Shown here: one piece after another, positions 16,527-25,671 of the stretch
How the letters are laid out: the number at the start of each line of letters is the position of its first letter
Numbering within the stretch: the first letter of the stretch is position 1
Assembly: GCF_041821045.1 (NCBI RefSeq)
Contig: NZ_JBGUAW010000006.1
Location: 62,001-126,000, forward strand
DNA: 64,000 bases
Reading direction: 5' to 3'
Source of the DNA: Thiohalorhabdus sp. Cl-TMA
Lineage (GTDB): Bacteria; Pseudomonadota; Gammaproteobacteria; Thiohalorhabdales; Thiohalorhabdaceae
Position numbers and translations under genes: made by a program
The notes under the pieces: generated by a model
Databases searched by the model: none
Told to the model about the DNA's origin: nothing
Seen by the model: the letters and a program-made list of their open reading frames with translations, nothing else

Positions 16527-17162
16527 TCAACCCTCCGGGGTTCCCTTATCCGCCCCGGGCCCGGCGATCACCGGCGTCCCGGAAACCACCCTAGAATAGA
16601 GCATTTGGCGAATGGTTCGATGGTCGGCGACGGAGCCAACCCACGTGGTGCAAGGAATTTCGGAAAGCATCTTGGGAAAGGCCTCGTCTACCATCAGCTT
16701 GCGGGCAAGCCATTCGCTAGAGACGGGCCCGGATTCCAGGGCGTGCTTTTTGACGAGGAAGAGACAATCGGCGGGCAGGCGTCGGGCTAGAGAGGCGCTC
16801 AAGCTGTCGCAGGAAACCCCCTTCTGTTCCCGGTGCCTCACCACGTCGGGATCGCGGGCGGGCAGCCAAACTGCCGCACGACCCTGGCCGAGGATGGCAT
16901 GAATCTGCTCGGCTGATTCGGCAGGCGCCAAATCCGGCCGCAGACCCATCATCATGTGGGCGAACTGGTTCATGCCGTGCAGAACCATGGGGAAGGTGGT
17001 CGTTTCCCTGAGGTCCCAGCCTGACTGGCTGATCTGATCCACCAGGGGACCAGCTCCGGGAACGATTACTACCTCACCGGGGCCGAAGCAGGCGATTTGA
17101 TCCAGCCAATCCGGTAATCGCCTGCTATTCCACAAGGAACCATCGAATTTGATAATCCACAT
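16527..17162 (-). CDS. Amino-acid-kinase-family protein next to fae (possible MfnE-like kinase)
   Basis: About 211 residues starting MWIIKFDGSLWNSRRL. KFDGSL is the N-terminal glycine loop and VIVPGAGPLVDQ the second phosphate loop of the aspartate/glutamate/uridylate kinase superfamily, and FLVKKH appears later. Members of this family travel with fae and other H4MPT genes in methylotrophs. The archaeal relative MfnE phosphorylates an aminomethylfuran in methanofuran synthesis, so a role in making the methylofuran cofactor is plausible but inferred. ATG 17162 was chosen over a TTG 12 bases upstream. Confidence 0.65.
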   Translation of the reverse strand: MWIIKFDGSLWNSRRLPDWLDQIACFGPGEVVIVPGAGPLVDQISQSGWDLRETTTFPMVLHGMNQFAHMMMGLRPDLAPAESAEQIHAILGQGRAAVWLPARDPDVVRHREQKGVSCDSLSASLARRLPADCLFLVKKHALESGPVSSEWLARKLMVDEAFPKMLSEIPCTTWVGSVADHRTIRQMLYSRVVSGTPVIAGPGADKGTPEG

Positions 17163-17346
17163 GGTGGCCCCCAAGATCCATCCCCCGGAGCACGGGGAAG
17201 CGCTCTCATCGAGCTATGATCCCTCCCGCTCTCCTGGATTCGGCACTTAGCGAAAGCAGCCGGCCAAAATCGGCCAGCCATTCTGCCGGATCAGGGAGGA
17301 AAGCTTCCCTCGGGCCCATTGAAAGACCCACTACCGGGGAACTGAT

Positions 17347-17357
17347 CTTGTTACAAG
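17347..17357. repeat. Palindrome CTTGT-T-ACAAG between fae and the kinase gene
   Basis: A perfect 5-1-5 palindrome in the gap after fae. It shares the TGT-N-ACA core with sites upstream of the dehydrogenase (517-523), fae (18125-18131) and the pqqA2/relay region (4775-4781). Confidence 0.4.
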
Positions 17358-17372
17358 CGACCTACGCCGTGA

Positions 17373-17885
17373 TTAGGAGTGCGCGGCGAAGGGATGGTCG
17401 CTGCCCTTGCGGGAGGAGAGCACGTCCTGGACCTTGGGCTCGCCGGCCATCGCGTTCTTGATGGACTGCTTGGTGGCCTCGTAGTTCCAGTCCTGGATCT
17501 TGTTGTCGTCCTCGGCCTCCCAGTGGATGAACACACCCACGCTCAGGAACAGGTCGTCGGCCTGGTCCTGGGGAATGGTGCCGTCTTCCACGCAATCCGC
17601 CACGGCCATGGCGACGCCGCGCTGGGCGGGGCCGAACATCTGGGCCGCCTGCTTCTCGCCCTTGATGGTCACCTTGTTGAACATGGCGGTGGCCGGCTTG
17701 ACCATCAGGTTCGGGGCCACGATGGCCAGCAGGCCGTTGTGCCCTTCCTTCTGGTTGGTCAGGGTCTGGCAGAACATGGTCTCGGCGGCGGTGCCGGCCG
17801 GGCCCATGATCAGGTCGATGTGCGCCAGCTCGTTGGTGTCGCCTACCAGGGCTTCACCCACCATCGTCTTTTTAATCTCGGCCAT
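17373..17885 (-). CDS. fae: Formaldehyde-activating enzyme Fae
   Basis: 170 residues. Fae condenses formaldehyde with tetrahydromethanopterin to methylene-H4MPT, the entry to the H4MPT oxidation pathway. The family signature is clear: [20 protein letters not shown] with catalytic His22, [41 protein letters not shown] and the terminal HPFAAHS. ATG 17885 with GAGAGGAG upstream fits the family's N-terminus; longer versions do not. It is preceded by a sigma-54-type promoter. Confidence 0.96.
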   Translation of the reverse strand: MAEIKKTMVGEALVGDTNELAHIDLIMGPAGTAAETMFCQTLTNQKEGHNGLLAIVAPNLMVKPATAMFNKVTIKGEKQAAQMFGPAQRGVAMAVADCVEDGTIPQDQADDLFLSVGVFIHWEAEDDNKIQDWNYEATKQSIKNAMAGEPKVQDVLSSRKGSDHPFAAHS

Positions 17886-18035
17886 TCTTGCACTCCTCTC
17901 TGAGGTTGCTGGGTTTCCAGAAACAGATCCTAAGTCCCGTCGGCCCAGCTTCTTTCCAACCCAGTCTTTCAAGGCTTGAAAACCGCTCATGGCTAGCTCC
18001 TAAGATTTGGGCCGTTAGGGTTTACCCCCTACTAA

Positions 18036-18051
18036 CGCAATCCGTATGCCA
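18036..18051 (-). promoter_or_regulatory. Sigma-54 (-24/-12) promoter of fae
   Basis: On the minus strand: TTGGCATACGGATTGCGT, with GG 18049-18050 and GC 18037-18038 ten bases apart, about 150 bases before the fae start. Upstream, TGTAAC (18125-18130) and GTTACA (18149-18154) form an inverted repeat 75-115 bases away, a plausible enhancer. Confidence 0.75.
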
Positions 18052-18124
18052 ACCGCCACCCCATGGGTGAGCCCGCTTTTCCCGGAGCCCGCGTTCCCGA
18101 TCAGGAACACTCCCCCTTTGTCCA

Positions 18125-18154
18125 TGTAACAAAAATAGTACGTTGAAAGTTACA
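18125..18154. repeat. Inverted repeat TGTAAC-N18-GTTACA upstream of fae
   Basis: Two six-base arms whose starts are 24 bases apart. It is centred about 95 bases upstream of the fae sigma-54 element, where an activator dimer would be expected. Confidence 0.45.
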
Positions 18155-18574
18155 GATACCCCCCGAAGAAAATACCTCTTTCGGATATCGCCGGAGGGGT
18201 CCGGCAGGGGCTGGAGGGAGCCGCACGGCCGGCGGCCCGGGTGGAGGGAACGCCACGCTCCGCACGCGGCGAGCGTCGGCGCCGATCGCCCGGAAGGGGC
18301 CGCGAATCCGTTACCCGGCGCTCCGACGCCTGTTCCCGCAATCGGGCCCCGGAGCTGTCCCACCCTGTAAACCGCCCGTCGCGCGTGTGCAATGCGGGAG
18401 AGATCCTACGGCGCAGATGGCGAGAATCCGGGAGCCCAAACGCCGGGCCCGCCCACCGTCGGGCGTTTCGGGATCCGGACAGGCTGTCCACGTGTCCGAA
18501 AGGCGGCTCGGCATGGTGCCCGGCACGCCCCTGTTCCGTCCGCTGCCCGGTGCGGGCGGGATCCTACCCGCGAT
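18155..18574. other. Intergenic stretch, nothing recognised
   Basis: About 420 GC-rich bases between the fae control region and the end of the chemoreceptor gene. I see no ribosome site with a credible frame and no T-tailed hairpin. Confidence 0.4.
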
Positions 18575-20110
18575 TCAGCCCGTCAGGCTCTCCATGGTCT
18601 TCAGCATCCGGTCGCAGGTGTCCTCGAACTGGTTGTAGTGCTGCCAGGCTTCCTGGGAGCGGCCGGAGTTATTGAGCCGGATCACCTGCTTGATCTCGTC
18701 GTGCAGGGCCTTATGGTCGCGGTTGAACTGCTGGATGGTGGCATCGCTGCCATAGTTGGGCATACCCTCGTTGGCCAGCCAGATACCGAGCCTGCACTCG
18801 TGGGTATCCGGCGCTTCCTGCTCCGAAAGGGAATTGCGAGCCTGCAGGAGGTTGCGCAGCCGGGTCTTCCAGGCGTGATGGCTGCTCTTCTCCAGCTCGA
18901 AGTCCACCCAGGTCACGTTCTCGTCGGACTCGCCCTCTTCCAGCATGAACTTGGCCAGTCCGTTCTGCAGGCCGAAGGCCATTTCGTTTAGCTGTTGGGC
19001 GGCATCCTCGATGAAGGTCACCTTGTCGGCCACCACCTCGACATTGCTTTGCACCTCCCCGATATTCTCGGTGGTCTCGCTCATGGTGGCGGAAAGCTCT
19101 TCGGCCGCCGAGGCGATCTGGTTGGCCGACTGGTCGGTGTGCTCGATAGTGGTCAGGACCTGCCCCATCTGGTCCTGCACTTCCTTCATGGCCTGCACGG
19201 ACTCGTTGGAGCGGGTGCGCACCTCTTCCACCACCTCATTGACGCTCTGGGTCGCCTCGGAGGTCTGCTCGGCGAGCTTGCGGACCTCGTCGGCGACCAC
19301 CGCGAAGCCATGACCCGCTTCTCCGGCATTGGCCGCCTCGATGGCCGCATTCAGCGCCAGAAGGTCCGTCTTTTTGGCGATGCTCTGAATCAGCCCCATG
19401 ATCTCGTCGACCCGCTCTCCCGCCGTCTTGAGCTGGTTGATCTGCTGGGAGGCCTTTTCCACCGACTCGATACCGCTCTGCATGGAGGAAGTCGCTTCCG
19501 AGGCGGATTTGGATACCTCGTTGATGTTGTTGGCGACATCCTGTACCACCTGGTTTACCTCCTTGGCCGAGTGGCCGACCTCTTCCACGCGGCTGGAGGA
19601 ATTCTGCGCGCTCTTGCCGATCTCCCAGGCAGAGGCGGAAAGCTGCTCACCGGTATTGATCAGGGTGGCGGTCTGGCTGCGCCAGTCGTGGAAAACGCTC
19701 CGCAAGGAGGCAAGCATGTCCCTGAAGGCCCCGGCCAGCTTCCCCTGCTCGCCGCGGCCGTCCTCCGGGATCTGTACCGTGAGGTCGCCCTCCCCGGCCG
19801 TTTCCACCCTTTCGCGCAGGACGCTCAGATTGTCGCCGCGCCAGCGCCGGACGCCCCAGAGGACGCCGGCCATGAGCCAGCCCAGAACGAGGCCCACGAG
19901 GATGCCCGGCAGCATGCTGGCCATGGCCGGAGCTTGCGGAGCACCCTGCAAGGCGCCGCTCCGGATGGAGAGCACGGTTTCCCCTTCCGTCCCCTGCAGG
20001 AAGGCGTGAATGGACGGGACCCCCCCGGACCCATAGGCTGCGAGAGCCAGAACTATCGCCGCAGGGCCCATTACCTGGGCGCATGGCCGTAAAGAGCAAG
20101 GAATACGCAC
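18575..20110 (-). CDS. Methyl-accepting chemotaxis protein with C-terminal CZB zinc domain
   Basis: 511 residues. It has two hydrophobic segments (about 12-35 and 66-90) around a very short periplasmic loop, a HAMP-like segment ([18 protein letters not shown]) and a long coiled-coil signalling domain with the hairpin tip [28 protein letters not shown] chemoreceptor zinc-binding (CZB) domain ends it ([15 protein letters not shown] and FNRDHKALH supply the His/Cys ligands). It probably senses a cytoplasmic or redox cue such as zinc or hypochlorite rather than a periplasmic ligand. The start is GTG with AGGAGG upstream. Confidence 0.92.
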   Translation of the reverse strand: MRIPCSLRPCAQVMGPAAIVLALAAYGSGGVPSIHAFLQGTEGETVLSIRSGALQGAPQAPAMASMLPGILVGLVLGWLMAGVLWGVRRWRGDNLSVLRERVETAGEGDLTVQIPEDGRGEQGKLAGAFRDMLASLRSVFHDWRSQTATLINTGEQLSASAWEIGKSAQNSSSRVEEVGHSAKEVNQVVQDVANNINEVSKSASEATSSMQSGIESVEKASQQINQLKTAGERVDEIMGLIQSIAKKTDLLALNAAIEAANAGEAGHGFAVVADEVRKLAEQTSEATQSVNEVVEEVRTRSNESVQAMKEVQDQMGQVLTTIEHTDQSANQIASAAEELSATMSETTENIGEVQSNVEVVADKVTFIEDAAQQLNEMAFGLQNGLAKFMLEEGESDENVTWVDFELEKSSHHAWKTRLRNLLQARNSLSEQEAPDTHECRLGIWLANEGMPNYGSDATIQQFNRDHKALHDEIKQVIRLNNSGRSQEAWQHYNQFEDTCDRMLKTMESLTG

Positions 20111-20165
20111 GACGGGATCCCTCCTTCTGTTTAAACGTAAAGGTCCTGTAAAAGGCAGCTTCTAG

Positions 20166-20192
20166 AATACGGCCGGTGCCAGCTCCATTTTA
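20166..20192 (-). promoter_or_regulatory. Sigma-28 (FliA) type promoter of the chemoreceptor gene
   Basis: On the minus strand TAAA is followed after exactly 15 bases by GCCGTATT, close to the flagellar consensus TAAA-N15-GCCGATAA. It lies about 56 bases upstream of the GTG start, as expected for a chemotaxis gene of the flagellar regulon. Confidence 0.6.
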
Positions 20193-20650
20193 TGCCAATA
20201 GGACGAAAATCCGATGCTTCATTTCAATTCAATGGACATGGTAGCCGGGGCACCGGAGCAAACCCCATGCCATACCCGGAGCCACTGTCCATGCGCAAGC
20301 CCGCATCGAGCCCAAGCGGCTGGAAAAACTCCTTATCTGGTGATTCTGCGCCAAATGGACAGGAGTCGCGACACCGGAGCTTCACACGGGATATTAACTC
20401 GGCACACGGCCTGTGCCACAGAGAAAATATAGCGGCGGGGGAATCGAGAACGGTATCATCCGGAGCAGCGGCAAGCCGGCAGTCACCGGGGTTCCGGACA
20501 AGCCTGTATGGACCCGCGTACGGGAACAGCGGGGCGAGGCGTGATAGCAAGCCGGGGAGGCGATACAGCCACTGTGCAATTTGTTTCACAGCGCCCCGGA
20601 CCGGGCGCTGGAAGGAGCGGGCCACCGCTCCGAGGATAGAAGCGGGGGCA
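20193..20650. other. Intergenic stretch, no gene
   Basis: About 460 bases without a supported gene. Just after the regulator's stop, on the minus strand, CAGCGCCC pairs with GGGGCGCTG (about 20590-20612) with no clear T-run; it may be a weak terminator. Confidence 0.4.
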
Positions 20651-22069
20651 CTAGGGTTTGATGTGGTATTTCTCCAGGCGGTACCGCAGGGAGGTGCGGC
20701 TGATGCCGAGCAGACGGGCGGCCTGCGACACGTTTCCCCCGGCGCGCTCCAGGGCTCGCCGCACCAGATTCATTTCAACATCCCGAAGGCGGAGCGTCTC
20801 ACCGGTTTCCGGGATCGCCGCGCTGTCTTCCTCGCCGCCGCCGTCGAGCTCCAGATCCCCCGGACGGAGCACGCCCTCCGTTCCGAGGAGCACGGCCTGA
20901 CGGATCACGTGGCGAAGCTCCCGGATGTTCCCCGGCCACTGGTAGCCCTGGAGGATCTCCAGGGTCTCCGGGTCCATGCGCGGTTCGGGGAGATCGAAAT
21001 CGGCGGCGGTCTCGGCGGCGAAAGCCTGCGCCAGCAAGGGGATGTCCGTCATCCGCTCGCGGAGGGGCGGTAACTGAAGCTGCAGCTCGGAGAGCCGGTA
21101 GTAGAGGTCCGAACGGAAGCGTCCCGCCTCCACTTCCTCGCGGAGATCCCGATTGGTGGCCGCCAACACCCAGCAGCGAATGGGGACCTGCTGGTTGCTC
21201 CCGAGGCGGCGCATGGTTCGGCGCCCGAGCATCGCGAGGAGCTTGGTCTGCGTTTCGAGCGGCAGCTCCCCCACCTCGTCGAGTAGCACCGTACCCGCTC
21301 CGGCGGACTCGATCAGGCCGGCACGCCGCTCCTGGGCATGGGTATAGGCGCCCTTTTCGTGGCCGAACAGCTCCGCCTCCACCAGATCATTGGGCAGGGC
21401 ACCGCAATCCACGGGAACGAAGGGCTGATCGTGGCGGGCACTGCGCTCGTGGAGGGCCTGAGCCGCCACCTCCTTGCCGGTACCGGTTTCACCGTGGATC
21501 AGTATGGTGGGCGGAATGTCCTTGGCGCTGGCCACCACCCGGGCAAGGCGCTCGATCCGCTCCCGGACCCCTTTCATGGCCGGGCTCTGTCCGATCATCC
21601 CGTCATCGGGAACCGGGGAGGAGTCGGCGCTTCTCCCCTTCTTGGAGGGCTTGGGGGGGCCGCCCACCAGGTCCTTCAGGGCGTCCTGGATCTGCTCCAG
21701 GTCCAGGGGCTTGCGCAGGTAATCGGTGGCCTGCAGCTTCATGGCCTCCACCGCATCATCCACCTCGCTGTAGGCGGTCATCACCACCACCGGAACCTGG
21801 GGCGCGTTCCAGCGCTCCCGGATCTCCCGTAGTAGATCCAGACCGGAGCCGTCCGGCAGCCGCATGTCCAGAAGCACGGCGGCGGGGCGCCCCTCCCCGA
21901 GCAGGCTCTTGGCGGTTTCCACCCGATTCGCCTCCCGGCATTCGAAGCCATGCTTGCCGAGATGCTTGCAGATCGCCCGGGCGAAATGGGCTTCATCGTC
22001 CACCACCAGTATGGGGCGCGCCGGTCTCGGACCGCCGCCTTCCGGCTCCAGCTCCTGCGCTACGTTCAT
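20651..22069 (-). CDS. NtrC-family response regulator with altered sigma-54 loop
   Basis: 472 residues: receiver domain (VVDDE, phospho-acceptor in LLDMRLPDG, MTAYSE, RKPLD), AAA+ domain (GETGTGKE, VLLDEVGELP) and Fis-type HTH (GNVSQAARLLGISRTSLRYR). The loop that touches sigma-54, normally GAFTGA, reads GAYTHA. The threonine is kept but the following glycine is histidine, so coupling to sigma-54 may be changed or lost. It is downstream of, and 21 bases from, its histidine kinase gene. ATG 22069 was chosen for its spacing from CAGGT. Confidence 0.9.
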   Translation of the reverse strand: MNVAQELEPEGGGPRPARPILVVDDEAHFARAICKHLGKHGFECREANRVETAKSLLGEGRPAAVLLDMRLPDGSGLDLLREIRERWNAPQVPVVVMTAYSEVDDAVEAMKLQATDYLRKPLDLEQIQDALKDLVGGPPKPSKKGRSADSSPVPDDGMIGQSPAMKGVRERIERLARVVASAKDIPPTILIHGETGTGKEVAAQALHERSARHDQPFVPVDCGALPNDLVEAELFGHEKGAYTHAQERRAGLIESAGAGTVLLDEVGELPLETQTKLLAMLGRRTMRRLGSNQQVPIRCWVLAATNRDLREEVEAGRFRSDLYYRLSELQLQLPPLRERMTDIPLLAQAFAAETAADFDLPEPRMDPETLEILQGYQWPGNIRELRHVIRQAVLLGTEGVLRPGDLELDGGGEEDSAAIPETGETLRLRDVEMNLVRRALERAGGNVSQAARLLGISRTSLRYRLEKYHIKP

Positions 22070-22090
22070 GTGCAATTACCTGCTTGCCAC

Positions 22091-23578
22091 TTATCCGGCT
22101 CGGGGCCCGGTAATAACCGCCCGGGCACCCCCATTCTCGATGTTCTGGAAATGAAGCGCCCATCCGTGGGCCTCGCATACCTTGAAAGCAAACGGAATGC
22201 CGAGACCGGTTCCGGAGGGCTTTGTCGAAGGGCCGGGGCCCGTTTCGGAGGGCTCGGGCAGAAAGGACAGACCCGGTCCCTGGTCCTCGATGCGAATGGC
22301 GAAGCTGCCCCCGGCCCTGGAGGCCTGCACGGATACGGTCCCTCCCCTGGGCGATGCCTCCACCGCATTCACCAAGAGGCCGTACAGCGCCTGCTCCATG
22401 AGTCCCGTGTCCACCTTCACCGTCAGGTTCTCCGGCACGGTATGGGTTTGGAGGGAAACGCCCTGCTCCCGGGCCTTGGATTGACAGACTTCCACGGCGT
22501 GCCCGATCACTTCCGCCAGCGGACGCACCTCCAGATCCGGCTCGGAGGGGTGCAGGTAGGCCACCAGCGAATGCAGCCACTGCTCGAGCCTGTCCACGGT
22601 ATCCAGAATGGCCTGGCGCGATTCCTCCAGATCCCTGGGCTCATCCTCGGGGTCCAAGGTCTGGGCGGTGGCCCGTATGGAGGCCAGCGGGTTGCGGATA
22701 TTGTGCCCGATCACGGGGACCAGTCCCCCCAGGGCCGCTGCCCGCTCCTGCTCCAGGAGGGCCCGCCGGCTCTCCAGGAGCTCCTCCGCCATGATATTGA
22801 AGGCATTGGCCAGATCGGCCATTTCCTCCACGCCGCGGACGGGTATGCGATGCTCGAGCTCCCCCTCGCTGAACTTCCGGGTTCCCTGGCGGATGCTCGC
22901 CACCGGCTGCAGGAACTCCGCTTTCACCCGACTCCGCGACCGGACCACCAGCCCCACCGCCAGCAGCAACGGCAAGGGCGTGCCCCAGGCGATCCACAAA
23001 TTGTAGGAGCGCATCCGCGATTCCAGGGCGGTCTTTTTCTCCTCCAAAACGCGATTGAAGCGCGCCACGGCGGACTCGAAAGCGCCCAGCAGCCGCTCCG
23101 CCCGCTCGGTGTTCATCAGGACCAGCCGGCCCGGCGGACCGATGGCGTAGGGGTTGGAGACCACCTCCCGGAGGTCGCGGTGAATAGCCGCCCAGGCGCT
23201 ATCCAGGGAGCGCACCGCATCAAGCTCGCGTGGCCCCCGCGCCTTGCCGCGGATCTCATCCACCCACTGTTCGATCTGGCGGTTGGCCAGGGCAAGCCGC
23301 TCGGCGGATTCCTCCTCGGGGGAGAACCGGGTGGCCATGACCGCCTGGATCTGCCGGTAGAGCCCGCTCCGAGCCTGGTGAAGCTCGTTGACCAGCGCGT
23401 TCAGCCGCCAGTTCTCGACGGAGAACCCCTGCCACAAGTATAGCCAGGCGCCTCCGAGGCCCGCTGTAACCAGGAGCAGGAATAGCAGGGTCATCTCGTG
23501 GATAAGGAGCCTTCGGCGCAGGGAAACCGCCTTGCCCTCCCTCCTCATCGGCCGGGTCCTGAACAGGGCCCAACGCAT
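22091..23578 (-). CDS. Membrane sensor histidine kinase
   Basis: 495 residues. TM1 (about 28-48), a helical periplasmic sensor of about 135 residues, TM2 (about 187-207), HAMP, a HisKA helix with the phospho-acceptor in LVPVIGHNIRNPLASI, and an HATPase domain (LVNAVEASPRGG, IEDQGPGLS, GTGLGIPFAFKVCEAHG). It phosphorylates the regulator encoded next. The signal is not known. ATG 23578 follows GAGGAG by five bases. Confidence 0.9.
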   Translation of the reverse strand: MRWALFRTRPMRREGKAVSLRRRLLIHEMTLLFLLLVTAGLGGAWLYLWQGFSVENWRLNALVNELHQARSGLYRQIQAVMATRFSPEEESAERLALANRQIEQWVDEIRGKARGPRELDAVRSLDSAWAAIHRDLREVVSNPYAIGPPGRLVLMNTERAERLLGAFESAVARFNRVLEEKKTALESRMRSYNLWIAWGTPLPLLLAVGLVVRSRSRVKAEFLQPVASIRQGTRKFSEGELEHRIPVRGVEEMADLANAFNIMAEELLESRRALLEQERAAALGGLVPVIGHNIRNPLASIRATAQTLDPEDEPRDLEESRQAILDTVDRLEQWLHSLVAYLHPSEPDLEVRPLAEVIGHAVEVCQSKAREQGVSLQTHTVPENLTVKVDTGLMEQALYGLLVNAVEASPRGGTVSVQASRAGGSFAIRIEDQGPGLSFLPEPSETGPGPSTKPSGTGLGIPFAFKVCEAHGWALHFQNIENGGARAVITGPRAG

Positions 23579-23769
23579 TTCCACTCCTCGGCCCGAATGA
23601 TATTCGTTTCTCCACTGATTCCCATTGCATGCCCTATCCGGCCACTGGCTTCAAGCAAGATCCAGGCCACAAGCGAAGAACCTGCCCGCCGTGCGACGCA
23701 CCCACTGTTGGTTTTTCCGCATCCGGCCCGTACCATTTTCCCCTTCAAAGCCCAATGCAGGTAGCCTCC

Positions 23770-25671
23770 ATGTCCGCCAGAACCACGGCCCCCTACGGGA
23801 CCTGGACCTCTCCCGTAACCCCGGATCGAGTCGCAGCCTCCAGCCGAACCCTGTTGGAGGTCTTCAGGGACCGGGGCTCCATATACTGGCTGGAACGGCG
23901 TCCGGAGGAAGGCGGGCGGAATGCCCTTGTCCGTCTCGGCGAGGACGGCACTCCCCGGGACGTGCTACCCGAGCCCTTCGAAGCCCGCAGCCGGGTGCAC
24001 GAATACGGTGGCGCCGCTGCACTGGTACATGATCGATACATCTATTTCGTCAATGGCACGGACCAGCGCATCTACCGCAAGGCCCCGGAGGGAGCCCCCG
24101 AGCCATTGACCCCGGCGGGAAGCCACCGGTTCGCCGACGGCGTGCTGGACCCGGTCCGGGAGCGGAGCATCTGGGTCCTTGAGGACCACGCGCCGGAAGG
24201 CGAGCCCCGGAATGCGCTCGCCGCCGTACCGCTGTCCGGCGGCCACCCGGAGGTGCTCGTATCGGGGCGGGATTTCTTCGCCTTTCCGCGCATCAGCCCG
24301 GACGGCCGCCGCCTGGCCTGGGTCACCTGGGACCATCCCCGAATGCCCTGGAACGGATCCGAGCTCTGGGTGGCCGATCTCCTCCCGGGCGGCTCCGCAG
24401 GCGCGCCCACCCGAGTCGCCGGTGGGCCCGACGAATCCGTATTCCAGCCCGAATGGTCCCCGGAAGGCAACCTGTACTTCGTTTCCGACCGCAGCGGCTG
24501 GTGGAACCTCTACCGGCTCGGCCGGGAGGGCCCGGAACCGCTCACCGACATGCGCGCGGAAATCGGGAAGCCCCTTATCCAGCTCGGCACGCGCACCTAT
24601 GCTATCGATTCCGCCGAGCGCATCGTATTCACCTATGTCGAGGAGGGGCGCTGGCATTTGGCCACCCTGGAGCCGGGATCCCGGGCTCTTCACGAGCTGG
24701 ATACCGGCTACGCGGCCTACACCGCGCTCACGGCCGGCGACGGGGAGGCCCTGGTCATCGCCGCCTCCACCGCCGCCCCTCCGGAGCTGGCCCGGGTGGA
24801 CCTGGAAACCGGCGGCCGAGAGACCCTGGCCCGCTCCCTGTCCGAGCCCCTGGACCCCGCGTATCTTTCCGAGCCGATCCATGTGGCCTTCCCCACGCGG
24901 GACGGGCAGACCGCCTACGGTTTTTTCTACGCGCCCGGGAATGCGGACTACGAAGCACCATCGGGCGACCTGCCGCCACTGCTCGTCAAATGCCACGGGG
25001 GACCCACCAACGCGGCCACCCCCGCCTTCGACTGGGACACCCAATTCTGGACCAGTCGGGGCTTCGCCGTCCTGGACGTGAACTACCGGGGAAGCTCCGG
25101 GTACGGACGCGCCTACCGGGAGCAGCTTCTGGAGAGCTGGGGGGTGCTGGATGTGGACGACTGCGTGGACGGCGCCCGGTGGCTAGCGGACAAGGGGTTG
25201 GCGAACGGCGAGCGCAGGGCCATCCGGGGCCGGAGCGCGGGCGGCTACACGGTGCTCTCCGCCCTGACCTTCCGCGAGGCGTTCCGCGCGGGAGCCAGCT
25301 ATTACGGCATCAGCGACCTGGAGCGTCTGGCGGCGGAGACCCATAAATTCGAATCCCACTACCTGGAACAGCTCATCGGTTCGTATCCGGACGCGCGGCA
25401 CCGCTACCGCGAGCGATCCCCCATCAACGCCCCGGAGCGTCTCGACTGTCCGGTGATCTTCTTCCAGGGCCTCAAGGACAAGGTGGTGCCCCCGAACCAG
25501 GCCGAAACCATGGTGCGGGCCCTTCGGGACAAGGGAATCACCGCGGAGTACCATACCTTCGAAGACGAGGGGCACGGCTTCCACAAGGCCGGGAATATGA
25601 AGGCCTGCCTGTTGGCGGAGCTCGCCTTCTACGCGCGCGTATTCGGGCTGGCGGCGGAAAACCCGGCCTAG
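23770..25671 (+). CDS. S9 family prolyl oligopeptidase-like serine peptidase
   Basis: About 633 residues with no signal peptide. An N-terminal beta-propeller (SPDGRRLAWV, QPEWSPEGNLYFVSDRSG) precedes an alpha/beta-hydrolase domain with nucleophile GRSAGGY, aspartate in GLKDKVVPP and histidine in DEGHGF. It likely cleaves short peptides or acyl-peptides in the cytoplasm. ATG 23770 was preferred over ATG 23755; neither has a strong ribosome site. It is convergent with the next gene, overlapping by four bases. Confidence 0.88.
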   Translation: MSARTTAPYGTWTSPVTPDRVAASSRTLLEVFRDRGSIYWLERRPEEGGRNALVRLGEDGTPRDVLPEPFEARSRVHEYGGAAALVHDRYIYFVNGTDQRIYRKAPEGAPEPLTPAGSHRFADGVLDPVRERSIWVLEDHAPEGEPRNALAAVPLSGGHPEVLVSGRDFFAFPRISPDGRRLAWVTWDHPRMPWNGSELWVADLLPGGSAGAPTRVAGGPDESVFQPEWSPEGNLYFVSDRSGWWNLYRLGREGPEPLTDMRAEIGKPLIQLGTRTYAIDSAERIVFTYVEEGRWHLATLEPGSRALHELDTGYAAYTALTAGDGEALVIAASTAAPPELARVDLETGGRETLARSLSEPLDPAYLSEPIHVAFPTRDGQTAYGFFYAPGNADYEAPSGDLPPLLVKCHGGPTNAATPAFDWDTQFWTSRGFAVLDVNYRGSSGYGRAYREQLLESWGVLDVDDCVDGARWLADKGLANGERRAIRGRSAGGYTVLSALTFREAFRAGASYYGISDLERLAAETHKFESHYLEQLIGSYPDARHRYRERSPINAPERLDCPVIFFQGLKDKVVPPNQAETMVRALRDKGITAEYHTFEDEGHGFHKAGNMKACLLAELAFYARVFGLAAENPA

